In this document: in pieces, positions 32,522-42,051 of the stretch
Layout: each line of letters opens with the position of its first letter
How positions within the stretch are numbered: the stretch's first letter is position 1
The notes under the pieces: generated by a model
What the model saw: only the letters and a program-made list of their open reading frames with translations
Told to the model about the DNA's origin: nothing
Database searches by the model: none
DNA from: Auxenochlorella pyrenoidosa
Lineage: Eukaryota > Chlorophyta > Trebouxiophyceae > Chlorellales > Chlorellaceae
Reading direction: 5' to 3'
NCBI GenBank assembly: GCA_001430745.1
Contig: KQ482061.1
Location: 1,377,441-1,431,365, forward strand
Length of the DNA stretch: 53,925 bases
Position numbers and translations under genes: made by a program

Positions 32522-34265
32522 ATGGAGGCGAGGGACCGAATGGAGTCGACGTTTGCCACCACCGACACCAGCACGCCCTCTGGCCTGCCGCCGACCAGCG
32601 CTCCGCCGCACTGTGGGTGGACAGCCACAGCCACTGGCACAGCAGAGGCTGCAGCAGCCCAGCCGCTGTTGGACTGGAGTCAACAACACCAGAATCAGCA
32701 ACACCAGCAGCAGGCGATGCAGGAGCAAGGCCCCTATTGGGGCGCGCCCATCCACCCTGCCGGTTCCCTGCCCATCCCGGCCCACTGGGGCCCTGGCAGC
32801 TTCCGTGGCGTTGGCAGCGGCGAGCTGGCTGATGGGTCACCCTTTGCTACCACCTGGCCGCTGCCGGCACAGGGGCCTCCGATGATGCTGCCGCCCACGC
32901 AGCTGTACTGGGATCCCCAGCAGGCAGCAGAGGCGCATGCAGGGCCGCTCTCCTGGCACGCCTCCTGGCCTGGGCCGCAGCAGGAAGGCTGGCAACCCCT
33001 CATGCTGGGTGCTGCAGCGGACCACACGGCCATGCCCCTGCCACCGTGCGCCCCATACTTCCCGGCGGGTCCATGGCCAGAGCCGCCACTGTACCTGCAG
33101 CAGGGACCCTTCCCAGGCGGCATTGCGGCCCGGCAGCAGCCCTACGCACTGCCGCTGCCCGCGTTCGCCATCTCGCCGCCGGCCCCAGCGGCGGCTGCCA
33201 GGCAGGGCCGCCTGGTGGCCCGCAGGAAAAAGGCGGCGCTGCCAGCAGAGCCCTCATTTGGCTGCGACTCTGGCAGCCTGGAAGCGGGCAACAGCGCGGT
33301 GTTGCTGCTGTCGGCAGAGGCCAGCCAGGCCCCAGATGAGCTGGCCGCCGCTTCCGCTGCTGCCGAGGCTGATGCACAGCCGCTGGGCACACCACGCAGC
33401 AGGGCCGCCTTGCTGGCCGCTGCTGCTGAAGCGGCCTCTGCCGAGGGCGGCAGCGGCCCTGCTGCCCAGCCCGTGCTCCCCTCCATCGAGTTTGACAAGG
33501 CGCCGCGCGCTGTGGAGTGGCGGCCCTACTCGCTGGCAGAGTACCGCCAGAAGCGGTACGACGCCAAGCAGGCCACAGCCACGTACTGGGAGCTTGGCAG
33601 CCTAGGTCCTGCGCACCCCGACGGCGAGCAGACGGGCAAGCGGGACCGCCAGCAGCAATTTGGGCAGGCGGTGAGGCGGGGGGCGTGGGCAGCAGAGGCA
33701 GGCACTGGGTAGGCATCGCCATCCTGTTGCAGGGCATGCCATGCCATGTCTGCTGGACGCCTGCCTGTTTGTTTCGAGTGCATGGGTTCTTGCCTTGCCT
33801 CAAACGTGCCGTGCCTCACCCTGCGCATCCTACCTGCAGGTCAGCAAGGCCAACCGAGAGCGCATCGCCACGCAGCCCACGCGCCAGCGAGCGCCGCCGC
33901 CGCGACCAGGCGCCAGTGTGCGCGAGCGTGCCCTCCAGTTTGCCAAGCACTCGGTGCCCAAGCCCAGCAGCTTCAAGGGCCGGCCGGCTGGCGGTAGCCT
34001 TGGCCGCTCCGCGTCTGGGCCGGCTGCCGCGGCTGCAGCGGCAGTGGAACACGTGGATGCAACAGGAGGTGAGCTGCCAGCGGGCGCGCCAGCGGACGAG
34101 GGCGGCATCACAGAGCCGGCGCACGCCGCCGGGGCAGTCGCCGGGGCAGTTGAGCTGCTGGATGGAAAGCTGGGTGCAATGACTCTGGCAGAGGATGGAG
34201 AGGCGCCGCCAGCGCATGGGCAGTCAGAGCAAGCGACAGCTGCAGCCAACAGTCTTGAGATGTAG
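32522..34265 (+). CDS. Uncharacterised Pro/Ala/Gln-rich protein with a short conserved-looking core
   Basis: Two exons, 32522-33670 and 33840-34265, join in phase 0 to 524 residues. The first ~320 residues are low-complexity (Pro, Ala, Gln, Trp, Tyr-rich), with many short WP/YP turns. The only structured-looking block is at residues about 325-375: FDKAPRAVEWRPYSLAEYRQ followed by KRYDAKQATATYWELGSLGP and a basic KRDRQQQF stretch. The tail is Ala/Glu-rich and ends at TAG 34263. There is no signal peptide, membrane helix or enzyme motif. The RPYSLAEYRQ...YWELGSLGP block looks like a short conserved element, but I cannot name its family. The gene is divergent from tilS and convergent with TIM22. 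Confidence 0.75.
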
Positions 34266-34689
34266 CAGCTACCTTTGCAGGCCGCCCTCCTGGCAATTCT
34301 CGGCATTTGATATTCTTTTCCTCCTGAGTGCACACAGGATTCTTCAAGCTGTGTGGCAGGCTTTAAGCAGCTACCTTGGGATGGCTACATTTGTTGTTAC
34401 AGCAAGCAGTATGGGAAGGAACAGCAGTGCAAGGAAGGAGTTGTCAGTCAGAAGCAGTGTGGGGCAGTCAGGAGGAAGCACAGGGGTTGCCCGCAGAGAA
34501 TGCAAGGAGGCATAGGAGTGAAGCCGCTTGAAGCATGGGCCAGTTATGCATATGCAGCATCTTGGACAGAACACCGTGTGACAGCAAGCCCAGCCCAGGA
34601 GCAGCAAGTGGGCAGCACCAGAGGAAGGTGGTCGCAAGCAGCACCTCAGTGTCCTGCAATCCAAGGGAGCGGGCCCAGGGAGTGCGAGT
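34266..34689. other. Convergent 3' region between the 32522 gene and TIM22
   Basis: These 424 bp have relatively low GC and no gene call. They contain a minus-strand TGTAA at 34397-34401, which fits a TIM22 3' UTR. Confidence 0.4.
34397..34401 (-). terminator. TGTAA poly(A) signal of TIM22
   Basis: TTACA on the plus strand lies about 290 nt past the proposed TIM22 stop at 34690. Confidence 0.45.
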
Positions 34690-36199
34690 TCATAGGGCTG
34701 CAGCTGCAGGTTTGGGGCCCAGCTGAGGCAGGCAGCAAGCACCGCTCGGCCACAACAGGCGGAAGGGCTGGCTCCCTGAGGCAAGGTGGGGCGGCAGCCG
34801 CCGCGCTCACCCATGAAGCGGTCGATGAGCGCAGAGAAGGCGGCAAAGGAGGCGCAGCCTGCAGAGCAGCGGGCACCAGGGACGACCGTAAGCACATGCG
34901 CCAACCCCGCGCATGCGGCCCCTGCAGCAAGCCCCCGGCGGCAGCTTGCCAGGCTTGGGAGACGCATGCGGCGCAGGCCCCGCTTGCCTATGCACATGGC
35001 CTTGGGCCCGCCCGAGTGCGCCAGGATCGCCCCCGTGGCGCAGCCGGCGTAGACCGAGTTGCGCATGTCGTGCTTGGCCCGGTACGACTCGATCAGGCAC
35101 TCGCTGCCCGCAAAGAGCGCGCCCATGGCGGCAAAGCCCTTGGCGTATGATCTGGCAGGGCAGATGGGCAGGGCAGGCGCGGCAGTGAAGCCCAGGGGTG
35201 GCAGAAAGCCAGGCCCAGCGCCCGCCATTGCTCCGCCGTGCTGGGAGCGCAGGGAAAGGACGCTGTGAGGTGGCTGTGCTTTGCAGGAGCGGCTCGGCAC
35301 CATCGCCATTGTCCCTGCCCCTGCCCCTGGCTGCTCACTTGCTCTTGGCCATTGTGTTTTTGGCCATCTCCCTGAAGGCCTGCCGCATCGTCTGCTTCTG
35401 GTAGTCTCCCACGCCGCCCCCCGCGACGCCCTGGGGGCACTCAAAAGAGGCGCAGCGACAGGGTCGGCAGGCTTGGAGCAGGTACTGGCAAGCCGCCTGC
35501 TGGCAGAGCGCCGAGCACCAGCTGGCATGCAGCGCAGGGCGGAGGCTGCGACTGAAGTGGCGCAAATGCAGGGCCGGCGAGCTGCGGCTCCAAACAAAGC
35601 CGGACACCGCCCCCTGCACCCGCTCCCAGCAAGAAGCAGGCCCAAGCCCACACCCACCGTGTCCATGGTGCCCATGAATATGCCAAACATCACGCCCATG
35701 CCGCTGCCCATCACCGCGCTCAGGACGGTGCGCACCACGCAGTTGTTCATAAAGTCCTCCTGCGGGCAGGCAGGGCGCCAACGAGCATGAGCACGGCACT
35801 CGTTAGCGGGTGCCCCCCGGAGGCGCGGGCGAACTGGTGGACAGTCAATGCACAGGTTGCTGACCCTGGGTGTGGATCATGAGTGTGGATGTGTGCTCAA
35901 ATGCGAGCACGCATGGGGCAGAGCCGGCAACACAACCAGTGGAGAATGCCAGTATGCAGGGGTCATGACCCTGCCTGGCGCCGCTGGCGGTAGCAAGTGC
36001 TGCCAGCCCATTCTAAGCTTCCACAATTCATCAGACAACTCTTGCTACTGAGAAACATTCTCACCGACGCTATTTGCTCTGCCGTGGGAGCTTCCAGCCG
36101 CCGGTATTTGCGCAGTCCGGGCGGCAGGTCTGACTGGTCGCGTCGGCCCGTGTTGCCGCTAGTAGATGGCGCCTCGGGCACCTCGGAAACCGCTGCCAT
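34690..36199 (-). CDS. TIM22: Mitochondrial import inner membrane translocase subunit TIM22
   Basis: TIM22 is the channel subunit of the carrier translocase that inserts polytopic proteins into the inner mitochondrial membrane. Exon 1 (36199-36065) encodes [16 protein letters not shown] and ends APTAEQIAS. Exon 2 begins at 35759 with [20 protein letters not shown], then [14 protein letters not shown], the first PRAT helix. [60 protein letters not shown] and [10 protein letters not shown] follow. The last helix, [15 protein letters not shown], is joined only if the intron 34987-34859 is read as GC-AG; this gives the plant-like string [16 protein letters not shown]. The last exon is uncertain: an acceptor at 34704 would add AAAL and stop at 34690. 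Reading through instead would run to 34371, past the poly(A) signal, which is less likely. Confidence 0.88.
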
Positions 36200-36581
36200 G
36201 GCCGGCGTGTGCACACCACCGTCCTCCTCCTCCTCTAACCCAAAGTCCTGCTGCCGTGTGAAGCGCACAAAGGATACTCGAGACAACCAGGAGTTTGTAG
36301 AATACAACGATATCGCCAATTGGCGAAGGCTGGCAATTGGCAGTGGTGCCAGCGTGGCGGCAGCGGGCCCGCGCAGGGTAAGAGCTTGCATCTCTCTTAA
36401 TTCTTCACCTATGCGGACCAAGTTAGTGTGATTTCCCATGTGAATTGATTGCAAAGAATGAAATGAAATTGAATCATAGCTGCCTGCGACAGAGATGGAG
36501 CCGGCAGCGTTCCATGCAGAGGATGCGTGCTGGCAGGAACAAGAGTGCGGGTGGACGCTGCCGCTGTGAACGGCTGCAGCC
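36200..36581. promoter_or_regulatory. Spacer: CHK-like gene 3' region and TIM22 promoter
   Basis: These 382 bp lie between two minus-strand genes. The stretch 36410-36480 is notably A/T-rich. No gene is seen. Confidence 0.4.
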
Positions 36582-39039
36582 TCACGCCAGGCCCAGCTGC
36601 GCGAGGCACTCCCTGGCGCGAGCTGAGGCCCAGGAGGTGTTGCCCCAGAAGCCCCAGCCCGCCATGAAGCGCACGTAGTCGCACACCGCCAGCTGCCAGT
36701 CGGCCTGCAGCGCCTCAAACGTGTAGCCCTCCACCGCCTGCGCCGCCTTTGCCGGGCAGCCCACTGTGCCCACGCCGCCACTGGCATTGGCGTCGCTGCT
36801 GCCGCTGGCTGCCAGCGCTCTGAGGCCCTGCATGAGCTCGGCATGGTAGAACCGCAGCAGCGCCTCCTCGCCGCCGCCCTGCAAGCCGGGAGGCACAACC
36901 AGCGAGTTGCATGAACCATGCTGACGAGCATTTGAAATCGAAAATAGTAGCAAGAGGGAGCTGTGCCACTGCCCAGCCGAGCCGTCCCCCCCCCCNCCCA
37001 CCACACACACACACCACCACCACCACCACCNNNNNNNNNNNNNNNNNNNNNNNNNNNNNNNNNNNNNNNNNNNNNNNNNNNNNNNNNNNNNNNNNNNNNN
37101 NNNNNNNNNNNNNNNNNNNNNNNNNNNNNNNNNNNNNNNNNNNNNNNNNNNNNNNNNNNNNNNNNNNNNNNNNNNNNNNNNNNNNNNNNNNNNNNNNNNN
37201 NNNNNNNNNNNNNNNNNNNNNNNNNNNNNNNNNNNNNNNNNNNNNNNNNNNNNNNNNNNNNNNNNNNNNNNNNNNNNNNNNNNNNNNNNNNNNNNNNNNN
37301 NNNNNNNNNNNNNNNNNNNNNNNNNNNNNNNNNNNNNNNNNNNNNNNNNNNNNNNNNNNNNNNNNNNNNNNNNNNNNNNNNNNNNNNNNNNNNNNNNNNN
37401 NNNNNNNNNNNNNNNNNNNNNNNNNNNNNNNNNNNNNNNNNNNNNNNNNNNNNNNNNNNNNNNNNNNNNNNNNNNNNNNNNNNNNNNNNNNNNNNNNNNN
37501 NNNNNNNNNNNNNACGCCGACGNGTCCCCCCCCCCCCCCACCCCCCCACCACACACACACCTCCAACACCACCCTCAAACCCCCATCCAACGATTCACCC
37601 CCACTCCCCGCCCCATTCGTCCCACCTGCACCAGGCGTGGCGAGGCGGCCGAGGCCAGCAGGTAGACCACATCCTTGAGCCCGGAGCCGCCGCCGCAGTA
37701 CTGAAAGTCCACCGCCGCGCAGACGGGGGCTGACCGGCTGTCGGAGAACTGCAGGTTGGCGCTCTTGAAGTCGCCGTGGCACAGCGTGCGCCAGGGCGTC
37801 TGCGCCAGCCGCCGGTCCAGCTCATGCGCTGCCGCCTGCAGGGCCCGCCACTCCCGCCCTATCTCCTCCAGCTCTTCCAGCCTGCAGTGCAGGGCAGCAG
37901 CGGCGTGGGGTGCACCAGGCACGACCTCGGCAGCAAGGCCTGCCCACCCGCCTGTCAGCCTGCCCGCTTGCCTGCCTGCCTGTCCGAATGTGCACAGACC
38001 AACCCCGTTGTCAGCCCCCACCTGGTTGACAGGTGCCAGTAGCAGCCCTCCTCCCAGAGGCCCAGCGCAGCGGCGTCGGCGCCCCAGCAGGCGGCGTGGA
38101 AGGCAGCCAGCCAGGACAGCGCCGCCTTGGTGTGAGCCTCGTCCAGCGAGCCGCAGCTGCAGAGAGCGCAGGGGTGGGGCTGGTTGGGCGCCGGCACCGC
38201 GACCGCTTTGCAGCCAGGGCAGCAGATCCTTAACCAGGGCAGGTGACAGGGCATGAGCAGCATGCGTGCGTGGCGCACAGGCTGCAGGCGACGGCAGGCA
38301 GCCCCTCATTGCACCCAGACCTGCGAGGGTAGTCGACCCGGAGATCGCTCATGACCAGCTGCATCCTCCCGCTGTCGGCACTGCCTCCAGCCGCGCTGCC
38401 GTCCACGCTGTGCAGCGTGCTGTGCACGCCCAGGCAGCGCGGCACGTGGCACACTGAATCGGGGGGCAGGCGCGGCGCCACCTGCTCATAAAACGCTGCC
38501 TCCGCCTGGAATTGGAGGGGAGGGATCACAGGGGCTGCACTGCTTGCGACTGGGGGCCCTGGCTTCAGAAGGAAGGACAGCAGTCAGGCCCCATGCATTC
38601 TGCGCAGCCGAGGGAGCCTGCGTCACCTGGTAGCTCCGAAGTTTGCGCTCGTGCGAGACGCCGCTGGAGGCAGGGGGGTGCACCTCCTGCGCCAGATGTT
38701 AGCAGGAACAAAGAGGATGCGCACAAGTTGTTTGCACCTGAGCACCACTCGAGGACTGACACACCTGCTGGGGGGGAGCCTGGGAAGGCGGTTTGCCGGG
38801 ATGCCACGAGCCGGCTGAGCCGGGCCGTGCCGCACCTTGACGATCAGGGTCCGAGACCCCTCATCATCAGTTTCTACTTCGGTGATCGTGCCGTAGCCTG
38901 CCCAGAGAGTTCCCAGCGGCCGGGCGGCACGGACGCTGAGCGTGGTGGCGCCGCCGCTGCTGCCGAGGGCGGCAGCGATCAGAGACTGTGCCCGCTCCAC
39001 TGCCGGATCATTATGCGATTTCCTGGCGCTGCGACCCAT
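36582..39039 (-). CDS. CHK/aminoglycoside-phosphotransferase-like small-molecule kinase (assembly gap in an intron)
   Basis: The start ATG at 39039 gives [20 protein letters not shown], then [20 protein letters not shown], the N-lobe with its lysine. Later exons carry [36 protein letters not shown] and [12 protein letters not shown] (hinge region). [14 protein letters not shown] follows, then the catalytic loop [18 protein letters not shown] (Brenner HGD..N) and [20 protein letters not shown] with the metal-binding Asp. After the gap come [15 protein letters not shown] and [20 protein letters not shown], ending at 36582. The architecture fits the CHK/EcKinase and choline-kinase-like group of the APH superfamily; the substrate is unknown. 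The N gap (37031-37513) lies between a donor after PRLVQ (about 37626) and an acceptor at 36880, so coding sequence is probably not lost unless an exon is hidden there. Confidence 0.83.
37031..37513. other. Assembly gap (483 N) flanked by simple repeats
   Basis: Unknown bases fill 37031-37513, with single N at 36996 and 37523. Both flanks are C-runs and CA/CCA repeats, so the assembler probably failed in a low-complexity tract inside an intron. Confidence 0.98.
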
Positions 39040-39560
39040 GGCTGGCAGCTGAGACACGCCCTGCCCGCCAACCTGCCGCACCCTCTGGCCGCACGCCCTT
39101 GCTGCAACTCCTGGCTGGCTGGCAAGCGCGGGCATATATGCGCGTGATGCCCGAAATGGACGAGGGCGTGCAGCCCACTGCGTCATGTCGGGCAGCAGGG
39201 CAGCAGGGCGGACAGGCGGCGCTCTGCTGCTTGCTGTCGTACAATGCGCCTGTGCCCATGAGCGCCCAATTCACCACTTTTTGGATCAAAGGATCCATTT
39301 GTGGGGACAGGAAATCCTCGGGTGGCTTGGACCAGCGAATGGTGGGGAAGGTGAGCGGCGGAAAACAGTTTGCAGCAGGCAACAGTAAGAAAGGTACAAG
39401 TCGCCAAGGAAGGAGTTGGAGACAGGCACAGACGAGGGTAGACAAAGTCCAATGGAGTCCAGTTGCCGAGCAGGTGCAAGCATGAGGACCACAATCTGCT
39501 TCGAGCCACTCTCTGTGCACCAAGGCGTGAGTACAGAGCTGCCCAAGCTTGGCTTGTGCA
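39040..39560. promoter_or_regulatory. Spacer: F-box/LysM 3' region and CHK-like gene promoter
   Basis: These 521 bp lie between two minus-strand genes. A TATA-like palindrome sits at 39132-39141. The rest is the expected 3' UTR of the F-box/LysM gene. No gene is seen. Confidence 0.4.
39132..39141 (-). promoter_or_regulatory. TATA-like element upstream of the CHK-like gene
   Basis: GCATATATGC is a perfect 10-bp palindrome containing ATATAT, about 93-102 nt upstream of the ATG at 39039 in otherwise GC-rich DNA. The position fits a core promoter. Confidence 0.4.
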
Positions 39561-40962
39561 TCAGAGGCGCAGCCGCGGGCCCCGCCGCTTCATCACCTTC
39601 TCCCACCGCCGGTCTTCCTCGTACTGCACAGAGGCGTGGCAGGAATCGAGCCCAGTGAGTGGCAGTGAAGGGACCAGGGGCCCTGGGAAAGACTCGTAGA
39701 GCCTGCCGGCAACACCAGCGGCGGATTGGCCCTGCTGACCGGTTTGCGGTCACAGCCCTCAGCCCACCTTTTCAATGGCCACGCGCACGTCACAGCCCGC
39801 CTGCTCGATGTAGAAGGCGGCGGTGGACGAGTCGATGCGCAGCGCTCGCTCCAGCACCCTGCAGTGTGGGGAGGAGACGGCACGGAGTGCGGCCGGTCGG
39901 CAGGCAACCAGGCAGGCATGCAGCTTGACGAGGGCCAGCTCTGAGCCAGCATCTTGCTGGACAGCTCTCCTTGCACACCCACGCCTGCCACCGCTCCACT
40001 CATCAGCCAGGGCATAGCCTTTGCTGCGTGCTGCATGCTGCAGCCAGCCACTCACTTTGCAAGCTTGGCCACGACAAATGCCTGGCTGCTGCCTGGAGGC
40101 TGCCGTGGACTGCCCCCGCTGCCCGTCAGGCCTGCCGGCAACTCCTGCCCCTCTTGTAGCACAACAATCAGGCGCCGTTTGCTGTGGCTGTCCTGCACAA
40201 AGGCCACCCGCTGCCCGGATGCTGCAGAAGCGGCGTCGCACACGGGCACATACAGGTGGCTCCTGGGGGTGTCAGCGGCAGGGAGGGGGGTCGGGGAAAG
40301 CCCAGTGAATACTCGAAGCAACTACTGGAGGAAGTCATTCTGGCAGGCTACCTTTCTGAGTGGTGGTGGTGGTGAATCCTCGCCACGGCAGTGTGGCATG
40401 GGCCCTCGCCAGTGCAAGCTGACATCCTTTGCAAGGAGCCCAGGCTTCTGCCCCTGCACACCTGCTGGCCAGTGCGCCATCGCTCATGAGGTTGTTCAGC
40501 CGCTTGAGCTCCACAACATCCGTGCCGTGCCGCACCGCCAGGGAAGCCAGGGTGTCGCCCCGCCCCGCCAGCTGGTGGCACAGCACAAAGGCCGCCGGCC
40601 GCGCAGAAGCATACATGGGGGCGGCAGGCGGCGGCGAGGCCACTGCAGTGACGCCCCAGCGCTGCTTAAACGCTTCTTCCAGCACCATATCCGCCAGGTC
40701 TCGCAGCTGACGGCTGACAAGCTGCAGAGCAGGAGAAGGCACCACGGGTGGATGCCCAGCACGTCGCTGTCCAGCTGAGCGGTGGCGCACATAGCGGCAG
40801 ACATGGGCAACCGCGGCGCTGCCAGAGCGGCGCGTTCTCGCTCACCCTCAAAGTAACTAGCATAATAGGATCGTGACGAAGCTGTCCCAGAACCTCCAGC
40901 AGCACCAGTTCGTCAAGAGCTTCAGTCACGCCACTGCTGGGCTCCTCTGGCCTCTCCGACAT
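39561..40962 (-). CDS. F-box / LysM-domain protein (plant-type)
   Basis: Five exons. Exon 1 (40962-40846) encodes MSERPEEPSSGVTEALDELV and joins in phase 0 to exon 2 at 40721 (intron of 124 nt), giving the F-box-like string ELVLLEVLGQLRHDP...LVTLRLVSRQLRDLAD. A LysM follows: AGRGDTLASLAVRHGTDVVE and LKRLNNLMSD, then HLYVPV. The C-terminal part, RVLERALRIDSSTAAFYIEQ followed by AGCDVRVAIEK and YEEDRRWEKV, resembles the UBA-like tail of the Arabidopsis F-box/LysM protein family (At1g55000 type). The stop is TGA at 39561. By family it would be an SCF substrate receptor with an intracellular LysM; ligand and target are unknown. There is no signal peptide, so the LysM is not extracellular. The gene is divergent from the ankyrin gene, with 171 bp between start codons. 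Confidence 0.85.
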
Positions 40963-41133
40963 CTTTCGGAGTCCTCTGGGTGCGATCCTGAGACTCAGAG
41001 GCGCGGCCGCAGGACCAGATGGCCAAGCTGCTGCGCCTGCTGCTCCTTCCTCCCTCTGACTGCCTTGTTTTCGACGGTTTTGGGCTGGTTGACGACTAAT
41101 TGGCGCCCGACACAAGCCTCGCGGACTTTCTAG
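40963..41133. promoter_or_regulatory. Short bidirectional promoter (F-box/LysM and ankyrin genes)
   Basis: Only 171 bp separate the two divergent ATGs (40962 minus, 41134 plus). An in-frame TAG directly before ATG 41134 fixes that start. Confidence 0.5.
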
Positions 41134-41861
41134 ATGCTGGAGGCGAAGCAGCAGCGTGCAAGGGCAGCACTGGCGGCCGGCGACGACGCTCTGTGTGCCC
41201 AGTTGATTGAGACCTGCGCAGCAGATGGCGGCCTGCTGCCTGTGATGTTCCAAGACGTGGTGGCCGCGGGGCTGCCACAGACAGCGGTGGCAGTGGCGCG
41301 CGCAGAAGCAGCGGGGCAGGACCTGCGGGAGGCCGAGGCAACCGAGGCACGGGGCGGCTACCTGCACGCTGCTGCCGCAGCCGGGGCAGGCCCTGATGTG
41401 CTAGCAGCTCTAATAGCAGCGGGAGCAGGTGGCCTAGAGGACCGAGACGATGATGGCTGCACCCCGCTTCACTGCGCAGCCGCTGCTGGGCATGAGCCGG
41501 TGCTGGCGGTTGAGGCACTGCTTGCAGCTGGTGCTGACCCTCTTGCGCGCAACAAGGCGGGAAGAACGGCTCGCGGCCAGGGCAGCTTGAGTGACGAGGT
41601 AAGGTGACCTCGATAGGCAAGAGAGGCAGGCAGCCGGTGTTTGGTAGGAGATGGGAGGCAGGCAGGCACCTCGTACGCTCCACTGCTTCAGGCAAACAGA
41701 GGACCGCTCCCTCTCCCACCCTTGCCCTGAAGGTCAAGGCAGTGCTGGCAGAGGCGGAGGAGGCCGCCAAGGCGGGCAAGGCCAGGAGGCAGGAGGAGCT
41801 GTGGGGCACGCGAGTGCAGAAGACCCAGACAGAGTCGGCTTTCCGCACCGGCTGCCTGTGA
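41134..41861 (+). CDS. Small ankyrin-repeat protein
   Basis: Two exons, 41134-41598 and 41733-41861, join in phase 0 to 197 residues. An in-frame TAG lies immediately before the ATG. About two to three ankyrin repeats are visible: GGYLHAAAAAGAGPDVLAAL, then DDDGCTPLHCAAAAGHEPVL and AVEALLAAGADPLARNKAGR. The N-terminal 75 residues are an Ala-rich helical region that may hold a weaker repeat. The C-terminus (VKAVLAEAEEAAKAGKARRQ) is helical and basic, typical of a coiled tail. Ankyrin repeats are protein-binding, and no specific partner can be inferred. TGTAA lies 79 nt past the stop. Confidence 0.88.
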
Positions 41862-41939
41862 TGCAGGGCGGTGCATTGCGTGTGTTCCCGCCCTGGCCAG
41901 GGCTGTTCGCCTTTGTCAACAGGTGTAGGCCGAGGCACT

Positions 41940-41944
41940 TGTAA
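41940..41944 (+). terminator. TGTAA poly(A) signal of the ankyrin gene
   Basis: TGTAA lies 79 nt after the stop at 41861, inside GGCACTTGTAAATC. Confidence 0.6.
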
Positions 41945-41999
41945 ATCTCGTCACTGAGCCCAATTATGTTAGACTGAGGCATGATGTCAAGACATCAAA

Positions 42000-42014
42000 T
42001 CATGATGGTGCTGG

Positions 42015-42051
<37 letters not shown>

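Noticed and set aside
34353..35150. Plus-strand 265-codon open frame over TIM22
   Set aside because: It lies antisense to conserved TIM22 exons and has no motif of its own.
35963..37558. A minus-strand frame running through the assembly gap
   Set aside because: It is open only because the gap bases are undefined. Its right part is intron and the wrong frame of the CHK-like gene; its left end is TIM22 exon 1.
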